A stretch of 64,000 bases of DNA from Bimastos eiseni (lineage: Eukaryota; Annelida; Clitellata; Crassiclitellata; Lumbricidae): positions 37,480,505-37,544,504 of the forward strand of contig OY365806.1 in the NCBI GenBank assembly GCA_959347315.1, in the 5' to 3' direction. Positions 11,290-24,083 of the stretch are shown one piece after another. The notes under the pieces were generated by a model that searched no databases, was not told where the DNA came from, and was given only the letters and a program-made list of their open reading frames with translations. Positions within the stretch are counted from its first letter, which is position 1. Each line of letters begins with the position of its first letter. A program made the position numbers and the translations under genes.

Positions 11290-12436
11290 GCTAGAAAATA
11301 AGTGCTGTGATAGACGTAAATAGGATAAGCTCGATATAAATTACGCGTGTCTATATACATGTATATAGGCCTAAAGATGGCAAAGACAAATAGCGGAGCT
11401 GCCACATTTACATGTAGTAGACCGAGACCAATGCATTTGAAGACATGTTGGAAATGCGCTTAGGTTTCAAAACTCAAAGGCTACCAAGTTGAACCAACAG
11501 CGCGTTTACAAGAGGATGACCCGATGCAGAAGATGGCAGATTGAGGCCCCTGCATCACTTTGTGGGACGAAATCAACGATTACCGGCTTACCTGCTTCGA
11601 GACTGGATCGTAGAGCTTCGAATTGCATGTTCTTGAATGTAACATGCTCTAAGGCATAAAGTCAACATAGAAGGCAGCAGGGTAATGTAATGTAATGTAA
11701 CTGCATTAATTTATATGGTTTTTTAATAAATTATACTTCACTAGTAAATCTCTAAATCTCATGCGCTCTATAGCACTTATAATATATATATATATATATA
11801 TGCATATATATATATATATATATGCATATATATATATAAGAAGGCTTATATAGGGTCTATATATAAGCGGGCTAAAAATAATTATAGGCCCACGTGTAAT
11901 ATACCTCTAGTCTCCCTCTGTATTAACCTTATCATTTTTATGTGTATTATATTACATAGCCTGCATTCACAATACATTTAGGTTAACCCCTATTACACGT
12001 AGACCTAGGTCCTCCCTATGAGTGTGTTGATTTTTTAACGACATATCCATATCGTTCCATATCGAAGATGATTTGGTGTCGTCCTCCTCCTTTCTCCAGG
12101 CTACAGACTGGCACTGTCAAAGTCCAAACAGTGGTGGCATCCGGTTTTATATTGGGTAGATGATGATCGCTGCCAGGGATGGCGAGGGCGCCACTCGCCA
12201 TGCATTGGCTGACTATGACGATTATTCAGTCAACTGAATGTTTATGTTGATACGAGATACGTCGACCATACGGGTGAGCAAGGGAGTCACAGACGAACGA
12301 TGGTTCGTTAGATGTATTTGGATGCATAGATCCAGTTACATCCAGAGCGATTGATGCATTTTGTCTCTATACTCTATCTATCGACCGTTGTTTTGGTAAT
12401 AACTCGACAGACCATAGACGACAAATATACCTTCAA

Positions 12437-12640
12437 ATAGGCGACTACAAAAACGTTAAGTAGGGCCTACTACGAATAGGCAACTATAAAAACGTGAGGA
12501 CTACAAATTGGCAACTACAAAAACGTAAGTACTACGTATAAGCAACTACAATAACGTAAGTAGGCCTACTGCGAATTGGCAACTACAAAAATGCGAGGAC
12601 TTCGAATAGGCAACTACATAAACGTAAGAACTACAATTAT
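12437..12640. repeat. Degenerate tandem repeat, GGCAACTACAAAAACGTAAG unit
   Basis: About six head-to-tail copies of a 30-40 bp unit containing GGCAACTACAAAAACG followed by a variable TAAGTAGGCCTACTACGAAT-type linker. Two linkers contain TAGGCCTAC or its variant GGGCCTAC. No ORF. Confidence 0.8.
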
Positions 12641-12958
12641 CTTTTGGGAGTAGGCCTACGTATGTACGGGGCTGTAGTTCTTGAGCGCACATAGGCTACC
12701 CGAGGCCTTTATGGCACTTAGAAATGTGGGCTTCGGCAGGGTAATAGTTGGGCGGTGTAAATGATAGCATGTCGAACCCAGGTTGAGGGAGAGGAAAAGG
12801 GGAGGAGGTTTGGGGCGTTGACTGCAGTGTATCGCATTTGGGATGGGATATGGGCCTAATAGCACACGAGGAGGAGAGACTCGATCGACGATCATTTTGT
12901 AAACGATTGTTTTGTAATTGATCCCTTGTAACCGATCGGTTGTAAATGATCATTTGTT

Positions 12959-13045
12959 AACGATCGTTTATTAATGCTCGTTTGCAAATGCTCATTTGTA
13001 AGTGTCAAAAGAGCATTTGCAAACGAGCATTAATAAACGATCGTT
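12959..13045. repeat. Perfect 35-bp inverted repeat (cruciform) inside an ATGATC/CGATCG array
   Basis: The arms 12959-12993 and 13011-13045 are exact reverse complements over 35 bp with a 17-nt loop; the arm contains AACGATCGTTTATTAATGC. A second palindrome (GATCATTATTTT with AAAATAATGATC) lies at about 13053-13094. The surroundings (12890-13110) are built from recurring GTAAATGATCATTTGTAA and CGATCGTTTGTAA motifs. This looks like a foldback element or recent hairpin duplication. Confidence 0.9.
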
Positions 13046-13109
13046 TGTAAATGATCATTATTTTGTAAAATTTAATTACCATAAAATAATGATCGTTTGT
13101 AAATGATCA

Positions 13110-14190
13110 TATGCCACTCGTCGCTGCAGTTGTAATTGTCCATTTATATAGCGCCACTCAGCGATAGTCTTCAGTTGTTTCCGAAACAGAGGAAGAGGAA
13201 GGCTACATGTATAGGCCTAGAGCTGAAGATGATTCCAAGCTCCAAATAGAGTGACCGACATGGGCATGCAATGTATAGTAGGCCTACCTTCTCGACTAAG
13301 CAGCGGTAGGCCCCGACGCGAATGTGGGGGACGACCAGAAGGCCTCTTGGCGCCGAGCGTGAAGGGCCGGGGTGTGAAGAGACCATGGCTTGAAGTGGGG
13401 GAAAAGAGGTTCCGGTACGGTTACAAGAAGCATTCCCGTCTCCTGCCATGTATGGCCTTTTCGTCTGGAGATGTACCTGTATGCTTGCAGTTGGTCAGGA
13501 GAGGTTCCGGTATGGCATACCGTTTCATACCGTTCCACTTCAAGCCCTGGAAGAGACCGAGGAACATAAAGGCACCACATCTGGTTGCATTATAGAAACC
13601 TCGTCGTCAGCATCATCAATGCGTTATTTCATTCATCACCATGTAGGCCTGTGATGCATTTGTTCATAATAATAATAATTATGGTAAAATCGTCAACGCA
13701 TGCAGTTCATGCACAAATCTAAGAGAGAAGAGGCAAAGAAAGATGACCAAGACCAGGACCAAGACCAGGACTTCGCTGAATGGACAATACACAATATCCT
13801 CTGCTACTTTCCATTCACGACTAAAAACCGAACTCTTCAATGTGTCCTATCCAGATTCTACTCCTGTGCCACCACATGACCACCCTCATCATCGACTACC
13901 ACCGTAGCACCATGCTGTCTCCTCGGCTTGACCCCCTGGAAACGAGAGGCTTGGCTACAGAGGACTTGATTTGGCATAGAGCCGGTGAATAAACTGGTCT
14001 CCCTGACGTGGCTTTTGTGGGCACTGAGAAATTTTTGAGGATTTACATTACATTACATTACACATGAAGACAGGACATCGCTTGGGATAGCGTTGAAGTC
14101 TGAAGGAACACTGGATGCGATTAATGACCGAGGACAACGGATGACATTTATTCGTTTCCATCGCCGTCTGACAAGTGGATAGGGTCAGGA
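13110..14190. other. Intergenic; possible LINE/SINE 3' tail ending in (TTACA)n
   Basis: No conserved exon. The stretch 13690-14065 is less AT-rich, holds an imperfect AAGACCAGGACC repeat, and ends in ACATTACATTACATTACAC at 14043-14062, the kind of short tandem tail that ends many non-LTR elements. I could not identify a protein remnant with confidence. Confidence 0.3.
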
Positions 14191-14194
14191 ACTG

Positions 14195-14444
14195 ATGATG
14201 ATGATGAAGATGATGATGATGATGGTGGTGGTGGTGGTGGTGGTGGTGGTAGTGGTGGCGATGATGATGATGGTGGTAGTGGTGGTAGTAGTGATGGTAG
14301 TGGTGGTGGTGGTGATGATGATGATGGTGGTGGTGGTAATAGTGGTGGTAGTAGTGGTGGTGGTGGTGGCGATGATGATGATGATGGTGGTGGTGATGGT
14401 GATGATGATGATGATGATGATGACGACGACGACGACGATGATGA

Positions 14445-14477
<33 letters not shown>

Positions 14478-14520
14478 CGATGACGATAATGATGACGATG
14501 ACGACAAGGATGATGATGTT
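14195..14520. repeat. (GAT/GGT)n trinucleotide tract
   Basis: About 325 bp of interspersed GAT, GGT, AGT and GAC triplets. Every frame is open and codes homopolymeric runs (Met/Val on +, Ser/Pro or Ile/Thr on -), so the apparent ORFs are not genes. Confidence 0.97.
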
Positions 14521-15457
14521 CATAATTTATTCCTTGTATAATCGTACCTTATAAGAGACTTCTGCATTTCAGTCTCCTCGGTCTCTGGTCATGACACTTT
14601 TCGACTGTCGGCTGCCTATGAACTTCTGACCATCTTAGGTAGGCCATTATGCGTACTGCTACAGCTCAGTCTAGAAGTTTTTCCTGCGTTGGTTGGACCC
14701 ACCAACTGCCGTTCAATTGCCAGTAGTCTGTATACATATTAGAGTTTCTTTTAGACTACTTTATGTTATTCGAAAATCGACAGTAATAATTACTGTCGAT
14801 AACTAATTTAACAGCCATGCACTTATGAGCCATGGGTTTCCTTGAAGTGTCACTATGTCAGATTACAATTGCAACTACAATCATCAACATTGCTTTTCTC
14901 ATAAAATCAACAATTAAGTCCTGCAATGTTCGCATCAGCCAAATCTGCGTTGTTTCATTTGTCAATGTTTTATTGCCCATGATAGGAATCCACCCTTTGG
15001 GCTCCGTCTGAATGCGTGCGAAGGCGCGTAAAATGTTGTCTCTTCCTGTTATCTCATTTGCCCGTTCATTGTTTTGCCTACTGACGCACTTCTTTTCTCG
15101 TTAATACTTCATCTCATTAAGACCAGCGTTGACACAACGCCTTTCTGAGGCTCCTAAAAGATGCCATATTCAGTGGTTACAATTATTATATAGACGAATA
15201 AGTAATTAATTGACTACAAGGTAGTTTGACGATAAAGACGACGACTACTGTGATAAGGATAAGTATGACAACGACGGCGTATGTTCTACAGGTGCGTGTC
15301 ACAAGGATTTAATCTCTGACGTACAGTTCTACCATCAGAGCGGGATGACCTTAGGATTGCCGTTCGAAATTAGTTCTATGGAGACCAATAACGATTCACA
15401 ACCGCACAGACTGCGAGGTAAGTAGAAATTCATGTCATGATTATCATCGCCATGACC

Positions 15458-15458
<1 letters not shown>

Positions 15459-15519
<61 letters not shown>
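15459..15519. repeat. (AAT)n microsatellite at the 5' edge of the retrotransposon
   Basis: About twenty AAT units directly abut the first retrotransposon-like codons. A second AAC/AAT tract lies at the 3' edge of the same element, so the element sits inside, or ends in, this repeat. Confidence 0.95.
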
Positions 15520-18325
<2,806 letters not shown>

Positions 18326-18549
18326 TTACTAATAATATTCCAGAATAATGTACGAGTCCCTGACGGATCCTATGTAGGCTATCTCGCGGTAAAAGTAAAT
18401 AAATAAATAGATAGTAATTATCACAATAGGCCTACACATTCTGGAACGACCCTCTGGCAAGATGGAGGTTTGTGTACAGCGTGAGAGATTTTCTTGGTTT
18501 CTTGGTGCAGTGTATATATTATTATATAATAGGCATACTAATTAACCCA

Positions 18550-18589
18550 CCATCAGTTCAACCCGGCTACGTCCGGGTTGAACTAATGG
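18550..18589. repeat. Near-perfect hairpin with AGTTCAACCCGG stem
   Basis: The arms AGTTCAACCCGG (18555-18566) and CCGGGTTGAACT (18573-18584) are exact inverses around loop CTACGT. After one mismatch, CCAT and ATGG extend the stem by four more pairs. A related CCCGG...CCGGG-like motif is seen at 21175-21192. Confidence 0.75.
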
Positions 18590-18823
18590 CGAAGAGCTAG
18601 TTTCTGAGTTGCGCTGCAAAAGACTTTAAAGCTGCTTCAGAAAGTGTCATTTCGAAGTGTTGGTCATTGTTGTCAAGTAAACCCAGTCTGTCTCTGTCTC
18701 CGTATCTGTTCTAGTCTGACTCTGTTTCAGTTCCTCGTCTTTGCCTCTCTCTCCTCTCTGTCTCTGTTTTTCTACCTTTCTCTCCTTTATAGCCTCGACC
18801 CTATGTCCCTCGATCTCTATCTC

Positions 18824-18856
<33 letters not shown>

Positions 18857-18897
18857 TTCTGACTACGTCTCTGTCTCCTCTTCTTTGCAGTAGTTGC

Positions 18898-19062
18898 AGT
18901 TTAACGACACTGTGATAAAAAATATCATTACGGTCCCCTCCTCCTTTACTATGCTTGGGATTTGCACTGTGAGGATGCAAACAGTGACGGAGTTTCATCC
19001 TCGTGTGTGTGTGTAATATGTTTATTTAACGACGCATCCATGACAAGGATGATATGCGTCTT
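18898..19062 (+). repeat. Dispersed ACGACGCATCC repeat, longest copy
   Basis: The core TTTAACGACGCATCCATGAC then GGATGATATGCGTC (19025-19060) is an imperfect palindrome. It recurs at 30463-30503 (TTTAATGACGCATCCATAAC) and 47921-47965 (TTTTACGACGCATCC). The preceding segment, GTTTAACGACACTG to CAAACAGTG, has a relative at 12028-12130. It is probably a SINE- or MITE-type family; the class is not established. Confidence 0.6.
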
Positions 19063-20294
19063 TCATCCTCGTCATCCTCGTTGTTCCTATATAGGTCTAT
19101 GCACGCAGAATGCACATTTTAAAAGGTGTCCGAGAGTAGGCCTATATGTATTCGCCACAGAGCACTCGAGCTCATCGTATACGCTTACTTTCTCGCGTGT
19201 TTCTGAACAGTCTGTTGCCTTTGTAGGCCTACTGTTCCCCACGACTAAACAGCACACAGCTTCGATCTTAAAACACACTCTTTTAAACCTTTTAGCAAAC
19301 AATAATCGGTATAGGCCTATATTAAGTTGAATTTCTTGTGTCTCCCTGTCTGCCTAGGGGTCTCTATCTGTCTCTCTGTGTCTGTTTCTTTAACCTACGT
19401 AACGACGACACAGTTACTATGGGTTGCCTTGTTTTGCCATTTTCAGTTGCAGTCTTTCCAAGTTTCACTCTCGCGGTTGGTGATGAAAAAGGTGAAAAAC
19501 AATCTCCAGATGACGCTGTGTGAGTAGGCCTAATTAAGCTTATATCCATTTGCAAATATCCTAATGAGCTCATTGCATTGTCAGCACCAATTCCTTACAT
19601 ATGTATCAAGTCACTTTAATAATTTAACTACAGTATACTGAATACCAGTACTTTACAGCACAGGCGTAAAACAAGATAATTGAAGATAGGCCTATCCATT
19701 ACTTGTACAAAAGAGGGATGGACTTGAGAGAGGATTTTTACCGCATGCTTCGCAAAAACCGGAAGCTTGGAAATCGTACCATATCTCGGTCTCATGAGTG
19801 TAGACTACATATAGGCTATATTTTCAATTGCGTTGTAATTGTATGTAATTACTAATTATAGGTTAAATAGTAATTGGTTGTGCAGAAACACTTTGGGCCA
19901 CTGCTAAAACAATTACTGACGATATTCTTATGATAGCCTATAACTTTCGTGTAAGCTGCTATGAGCATGAATCTCCATTTTAATGGTATTCAGTGCAATA
20001 TGCGCTATATCAGTGCTTCGGTTTAACAGCAATAACAATAACTTATTGGTTTCAACACGGAATGTACGAGAACCCATGACAATGTTACATCGAGGATCAA
20101 CCAAAAGACCCAATAGGCCTAAAGGACATCTCAAAATGAGGGGGTCTGGTGTTTGGATAAACAATTGGTTTGAGGTAGCTCAGGTAGGTAGGTATAGGCG
20201 TGCTCGTTGTGACGGTTTAACCTATCGGTCAGAAAGGTGAATCTAATCTGGAGTCCCAGATCTAATACATGCATACAGCCAACTGAGCAGAGTT

Positions 20295-20562
20295 CAGAGG
20301 TGTAACAAGCGGGGGGCAGAGGGCACTGGCCCCCTGTTTTAGTGCTCAGTGCCCCCCATGTGCCCCCAAATCGGTTCATTTTTATGTTTATCCAATGGAT
20401 TTTTAAGAATACTTTTGTTAAGATAATTTGTGCCTCCCATTTTTCAAATTTCTGGGGGGGGGGGCAAAATTCAAACAGTGGGAGGGCTAAAAAAAATTTG
20501 GCGCTTCGCGCAATCATTTTTTAATTATGCCCCCCACTTTTCAAAACCTTGTTTCACTTCTG
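20295..20562. mobile_element. hAT-type MITE, copy 1 (268 bp, perfect 8-bp target duplication)
   Basis: The left end CAGAGGTGTAACAAG and right end CTTGTTTCACTTCTG are inverted, flanked by identical 8-bp duplications GCAGAGTT (20287-20294 and 20563-20570). The body carries GGGGGGCA and TGCCCCCC blocks, the TTTATGTTTATCCAATGG motif and an ATTTTTCAAATTTCTGGGG tract shared with the copy at 23826. There is no transposase. The 8-bp duplication and CAG...CTG ends are hAT hallmarks. Confidence 0.93.
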
Positions 20563-20570
20563 GCAGAGTT

Positions 20571-22940
20571 ATAAGGAGTCTGAAGGAGCAGATGCCAGTT
20601 TTGTCCTCGACACCGAGTTCGTTTTCAAAAGACTTGATCCTGAAATTTGCGCCCCTTCTATATTTGCGCCCTCTGCCACGGCACCTCTGGCACCGCCCTC
20701 GGTACGGCCCTGCGTATAGGCCTAGATCTGATATGCGTGGAAACACAGATTTGGCATAGGCCTAAGTCTTATTCGAGACGAGAGCTGACAAGATATATCT
20801 ATTTAATGACGAAGTCATCGAGGACTGCTCACCCAGTAATTATATTTAACTGCGTGTCTATCTTTTCAAATTTCTTCAGAATTACGTCATCGACAACCAA
20901 TGAAAATGCAGAGCCCCCGAGCCAACCAGTTACAAATGACCGTCAAATATCGCAATCGACCAACCAAAACTCCTGTTTACAGACAGACAACGCAGATTTG
21001 CAAAAGTCTACCAAATATTATGTGAAAACAGGTACATGTAGGCCTACAGTGTTTAGGATTAAAGGCTTATATTTAAAGCAATAGTAACTTGTCAAATTTG
21101 TGTTAAGTAGGCCTAGCGTTAGGCTATAGCTACACGATATATATATATATATATATATGATACTAGCTGAATAACCCGGCCTTGCTCGGGCGTAAAAATT
21201 ATTTTTATTGATTTTTGATATGTTTTTAAGGACGGTGGTCCTTACAATAATACTAAGAATTCTCGCGTATAAATTTTGATACTCCGTTAGGACGAATTGC
21301 ATAAACAAAAAAGTTGAAAATTTGTGAGCAATCGGTCCAGTGGATAAAAAGTTTTTGCTTAAGATACAAACATACTTTTTTCTCTATATAGGCCTATAAT
21401 ACTATATAGCTGCTCGTAAACGAAGGGAATGGTGGATAAGAGCGAACGTAGGGAAGGGAAGAAGAGAGGCTGAGAGCGTATAGTAGGGTGAGACCAAATG
21501 AAGGGATTAGTGAATGAAATATTACATATTCGCTATGATAATGCGCATAATGTATTGTTTACAGTGTGTAGCCTAATACTGATTGCATAAAATTATTTAA
21601 AATGTCACCAAAAGGAGTACTGGATATTCTACTTTTGTAGTCCTTTGTCTACTTGGTTGGATCTTTTGCTGTCCGTTTTGGACGCTCGGATTTGTACTTC
21701 GAGATCATTCTTTGGCATCGGATGATCTTTCTCAAGATCCTTGCTGGCCGTGTGATTCGACTTTTACACAGCCCGCTGAATCAGTTACAACAAGCAGTCA
21801 AACGTGATCGATTTGAAAAGATTGGTTTTAGCATGGCATGCCCATTTAATGGTTGTGTGAATGTTATGAATTGATCCAGTGGTTATCAGGCATACAGCAA
21901 ATCCATTTAGTTGGATTTAATTGTCCACGCACAGAAATTATATTTTGGAATGGGGCCGTCCATAAATGACCTAACGAAATTTTAGACAATTTTTGGACCC
22001 ATCCCCTATCGTCACATGGCGTCACAAATGCCATGACCCCTCAAATATGATGTCACAAAGCTCTTACCTCGCCGAAAAAACCAGAAGTCTAGAATGTAGG
22101 CTACTGCAAATTTTCTTATAATTATCAAAGAAGTAATTATAACTATAAAAATACTCGAAGCTATAAGCCTGTGTAGTAGAACAAATGGAGAAAGTATAAT
22201 TATTACAATCTTATGCACACCTTAAGATGTAAGAGGATCTGCCAGAATCATTACAATTATTTAAAAAAATTAATAACTTACTCGAAACAACCCACATTTT
22301 ATGCTTCTCCATTCTCCCACGGTGAAGCAGAATGCTCCTTCATGGAATGAATAATATCCAATCCACACACTCTCCATTTTTTTGTTACACGAAATCCGTT
22401 TATGACCCTCATCGAAATCAGTTGCCCTAATTTATCAATGGGGTAGGGTAACGGCTGAATTGACTTCTGAATCCGCTCTTTCACAAATCATAATTGGTCA
22501 GCCACAGGACTTTGACTCCTTTGAGCGCGTAATTCAACCATGGGACAATTTTATTTTAAAGATGAAGGTATTAAATAAAGTTTAATAATGAAGTTGCTAG
22601 AACTCGTCTCTTTAACTTTTAGCGAATTATTATTTAACTGAATGTAAAATAAATAGTTGTCGTTGTGTCTTGCATACATTCCTTGTTTCCCGCTGTCCCA
22701 TAATTGCAAAAGCTCGAACATTTGATTGCCGAAAGCGCATTAGGCCAGCACAGACTAAGCTCATGACATCACTAATTACTACTAACGCTGTATAAGCCTA
22801 TGTATATCGTCCGCTAGAGAGATGGCGTTACACGCGCAATTAGAGTCGCCAAGATACACTTTAAGGTGCAAAATATTAGGGCCTATGGATCAAAGATATT
22901 TTCGTTAACTGAAATAGGAACCAGAAGTAGAGTTACCAAG
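20571..22940. other. Intergenic with fragments of dispersed repeats
   Basis: No conserved exon. At 21137-21200 an (AT)n tract is followed by TACTAGCTGAATAACCCGGC and TTGCTCGGGCG, a motif I associate with ends of widespread retroelements (memory, low confidence). At 21951 a GGGGCCGTCCATAAATGAC terminus-like sequence begins, followed by GTCACA-rich sequence to about 22070. TAGGCCTA occurs near 20716, 20757, 21039, 21109 and 21390. Confidence 0.45.
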
Positions 22941-23340
22941 GCTCAACCTCCCTTTCCTAAATTTTGCCCTCAACCTCCAATTTGTCCTCAAACACCCTTT
23001 CCTACATTTTGCTCTCAACCTCCCTTTCCTTCAATTTACCCTCAACCCCCCCTTTTGCCGTCAGTCTCTCTTTCCTCCATTCTACCACGTTTCCTCAACT
23101 TTACCCTCAAACTCCCATTCCTCCATTTTATCCTCAACCTCCCCTTCCTCCAATTGCCCTCAACATCCCTTTTGGTCATTTTGCCCTCAACCTCCTTTTC
23201 TTCTATTTTGCCTTCAACCTTCCTTTCCTCCATTTTGACCTAAACCTCCCGTCCCTCTATTTTGTCATCAAACTCCCTTTCTTCCATTTTGCCCTCAATC
23301 TCCCATACCTCCATTTTGTCCTCAAACCTCCTGTTCCCTT
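22941..23340 (+). repeat. Diverged 27-bp minisatellite (CCTCAACCTCCCTTTCCTCC)
   Basis: About 14 degenerate copies of a roughly 27-bp unit, CCTCAACCTCCCTTTCCTCC plus ATTTTGC. At 27 bp the forward frames code 9-residue periodic peptides (e.g. LNLPFLHFA). It is clearly related to the 26-bp array at 58510-60690 in the same orientation, but much more diverged. The frames are not considered genes. Confidence 0.85.
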
Positions 23341-23825
23341 CTAGTCATGGTCTCAAATCTACTCGTGATCATGATGTAGGGCAGGAGTAGGCAAGTTAAT
23401 CCTACTTCTAAGTTCTTCATGCTGTTCGGAAGTTCCCTGTATGTCTGTACTGAAAAGATAATAAATTCTTTGTGAAAACATCGCTCGCATCAATAATCAT
23501 TGCCAAATATTGTTGCTCTTTAACGGATATATATGCCGACACCAAATTAGTTTGCACCGGTAAATAGACAGACACATTACACAAGACAATGTGCTTGTGC
23601 TGTCCAGACTGTAGGCAGCTTTCATACAGTTCAGATGCATATATGATTCAACATACATAATAGAAATTGAAGTTGGCATACAAGCTAGAAGCTGAAAAAT
23701 AACCACATAATTATCTATCAACTGTACGAGGATGTCCACATTGCACGGCTGCTCCTTACCTTTGGCAGACATCCTTATTGGAATACAGCCAAGAACCTGA
23801 CTGCTACCCTCATATTGACATCAAG

Positions 23826-24075
23826 CAGGGGTGTAACAAGCGGGGGGCACCGGCCCCCCAGTTTCAAAACTGGGAGAGGGCAAAGCCCCCCAGTTTTAGT
23901 GCTCAGTGCCCCCCAAATCGGTTCTTTTTTATGTTTATCCAATGGGTTTTTAAGATTACCTTTGTTAACATAATTTGTGCCCCCCATTTTTCAAATTTCT
24001 GGGGAGGCAAAAAAATTTCACGCAATATTTTATAAATTATGCCCCCCCACTTTTCAAAACCTTGTTACACCTTTG
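23826..24075. mobile_element. hAT-type MITE, copy 2 (250 bp)
   Basis: The left end CAGGGGTGTAACAAG and right end CTTGTTACACCTTTG are inverted; the flanks ACATCAAG (23818-23825) and GCATCAAG (24076-24083) match at 7 of 8 positions. The body aligns with the copy at 20295-20562, except for an extra GCCCCCCAGTTT duplication near the left end and a shorter right arm. Non-autonomous. Confidence 0.93.
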
Positions 24076-24083
24076 GCATCAAG

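Larger units (their letters stand above)
9953..12430. repeat. AT-dinucleotide-rich interval
   Basis: No genes. (AT)n tracts lie near 10278-10309, 10480-10540, 10795-10855, 11252-11290 and 11780-11840. A short (GTAAT)n run is at 11684-11700. The unique sequence between them is AT-rich, with TAGGCCTA octamers near 10566 and 11369. At 12028-12130 there is a diverged relative of the ACGACGCATCC dispersed repeat. Confidence 0.7.
18326..20286. other. Intergenic; TAGGCCTA-rich, CT-rich simple sequence
   Basis: No conserved exon. It contains pyrimidine-rich sequence at 18680-18880 with a (CTGT)n run at 18826-18857, a second CTGTCTCTG-rich patch at 19340-19400, and TAGGCCTA at about 18429, 19138, 19215, 19314, 19526, 19688 and 20116. 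Confidence 0.6.

Noticed and set aside
14148..14554. Open frames coding poly-Ser/Pro, poly-Ile/Thr and poly-Met/Val
   Set aside because: Consequence of the GAT/GGT triplet tract on both strands.
20131..20517. 128-codon - strand frame and overlapping frames at 20342-20524 and 23778-24035
   Set aside because: They lie across the hAT MITE copies and are shared by repeat descent, not coding constraint.
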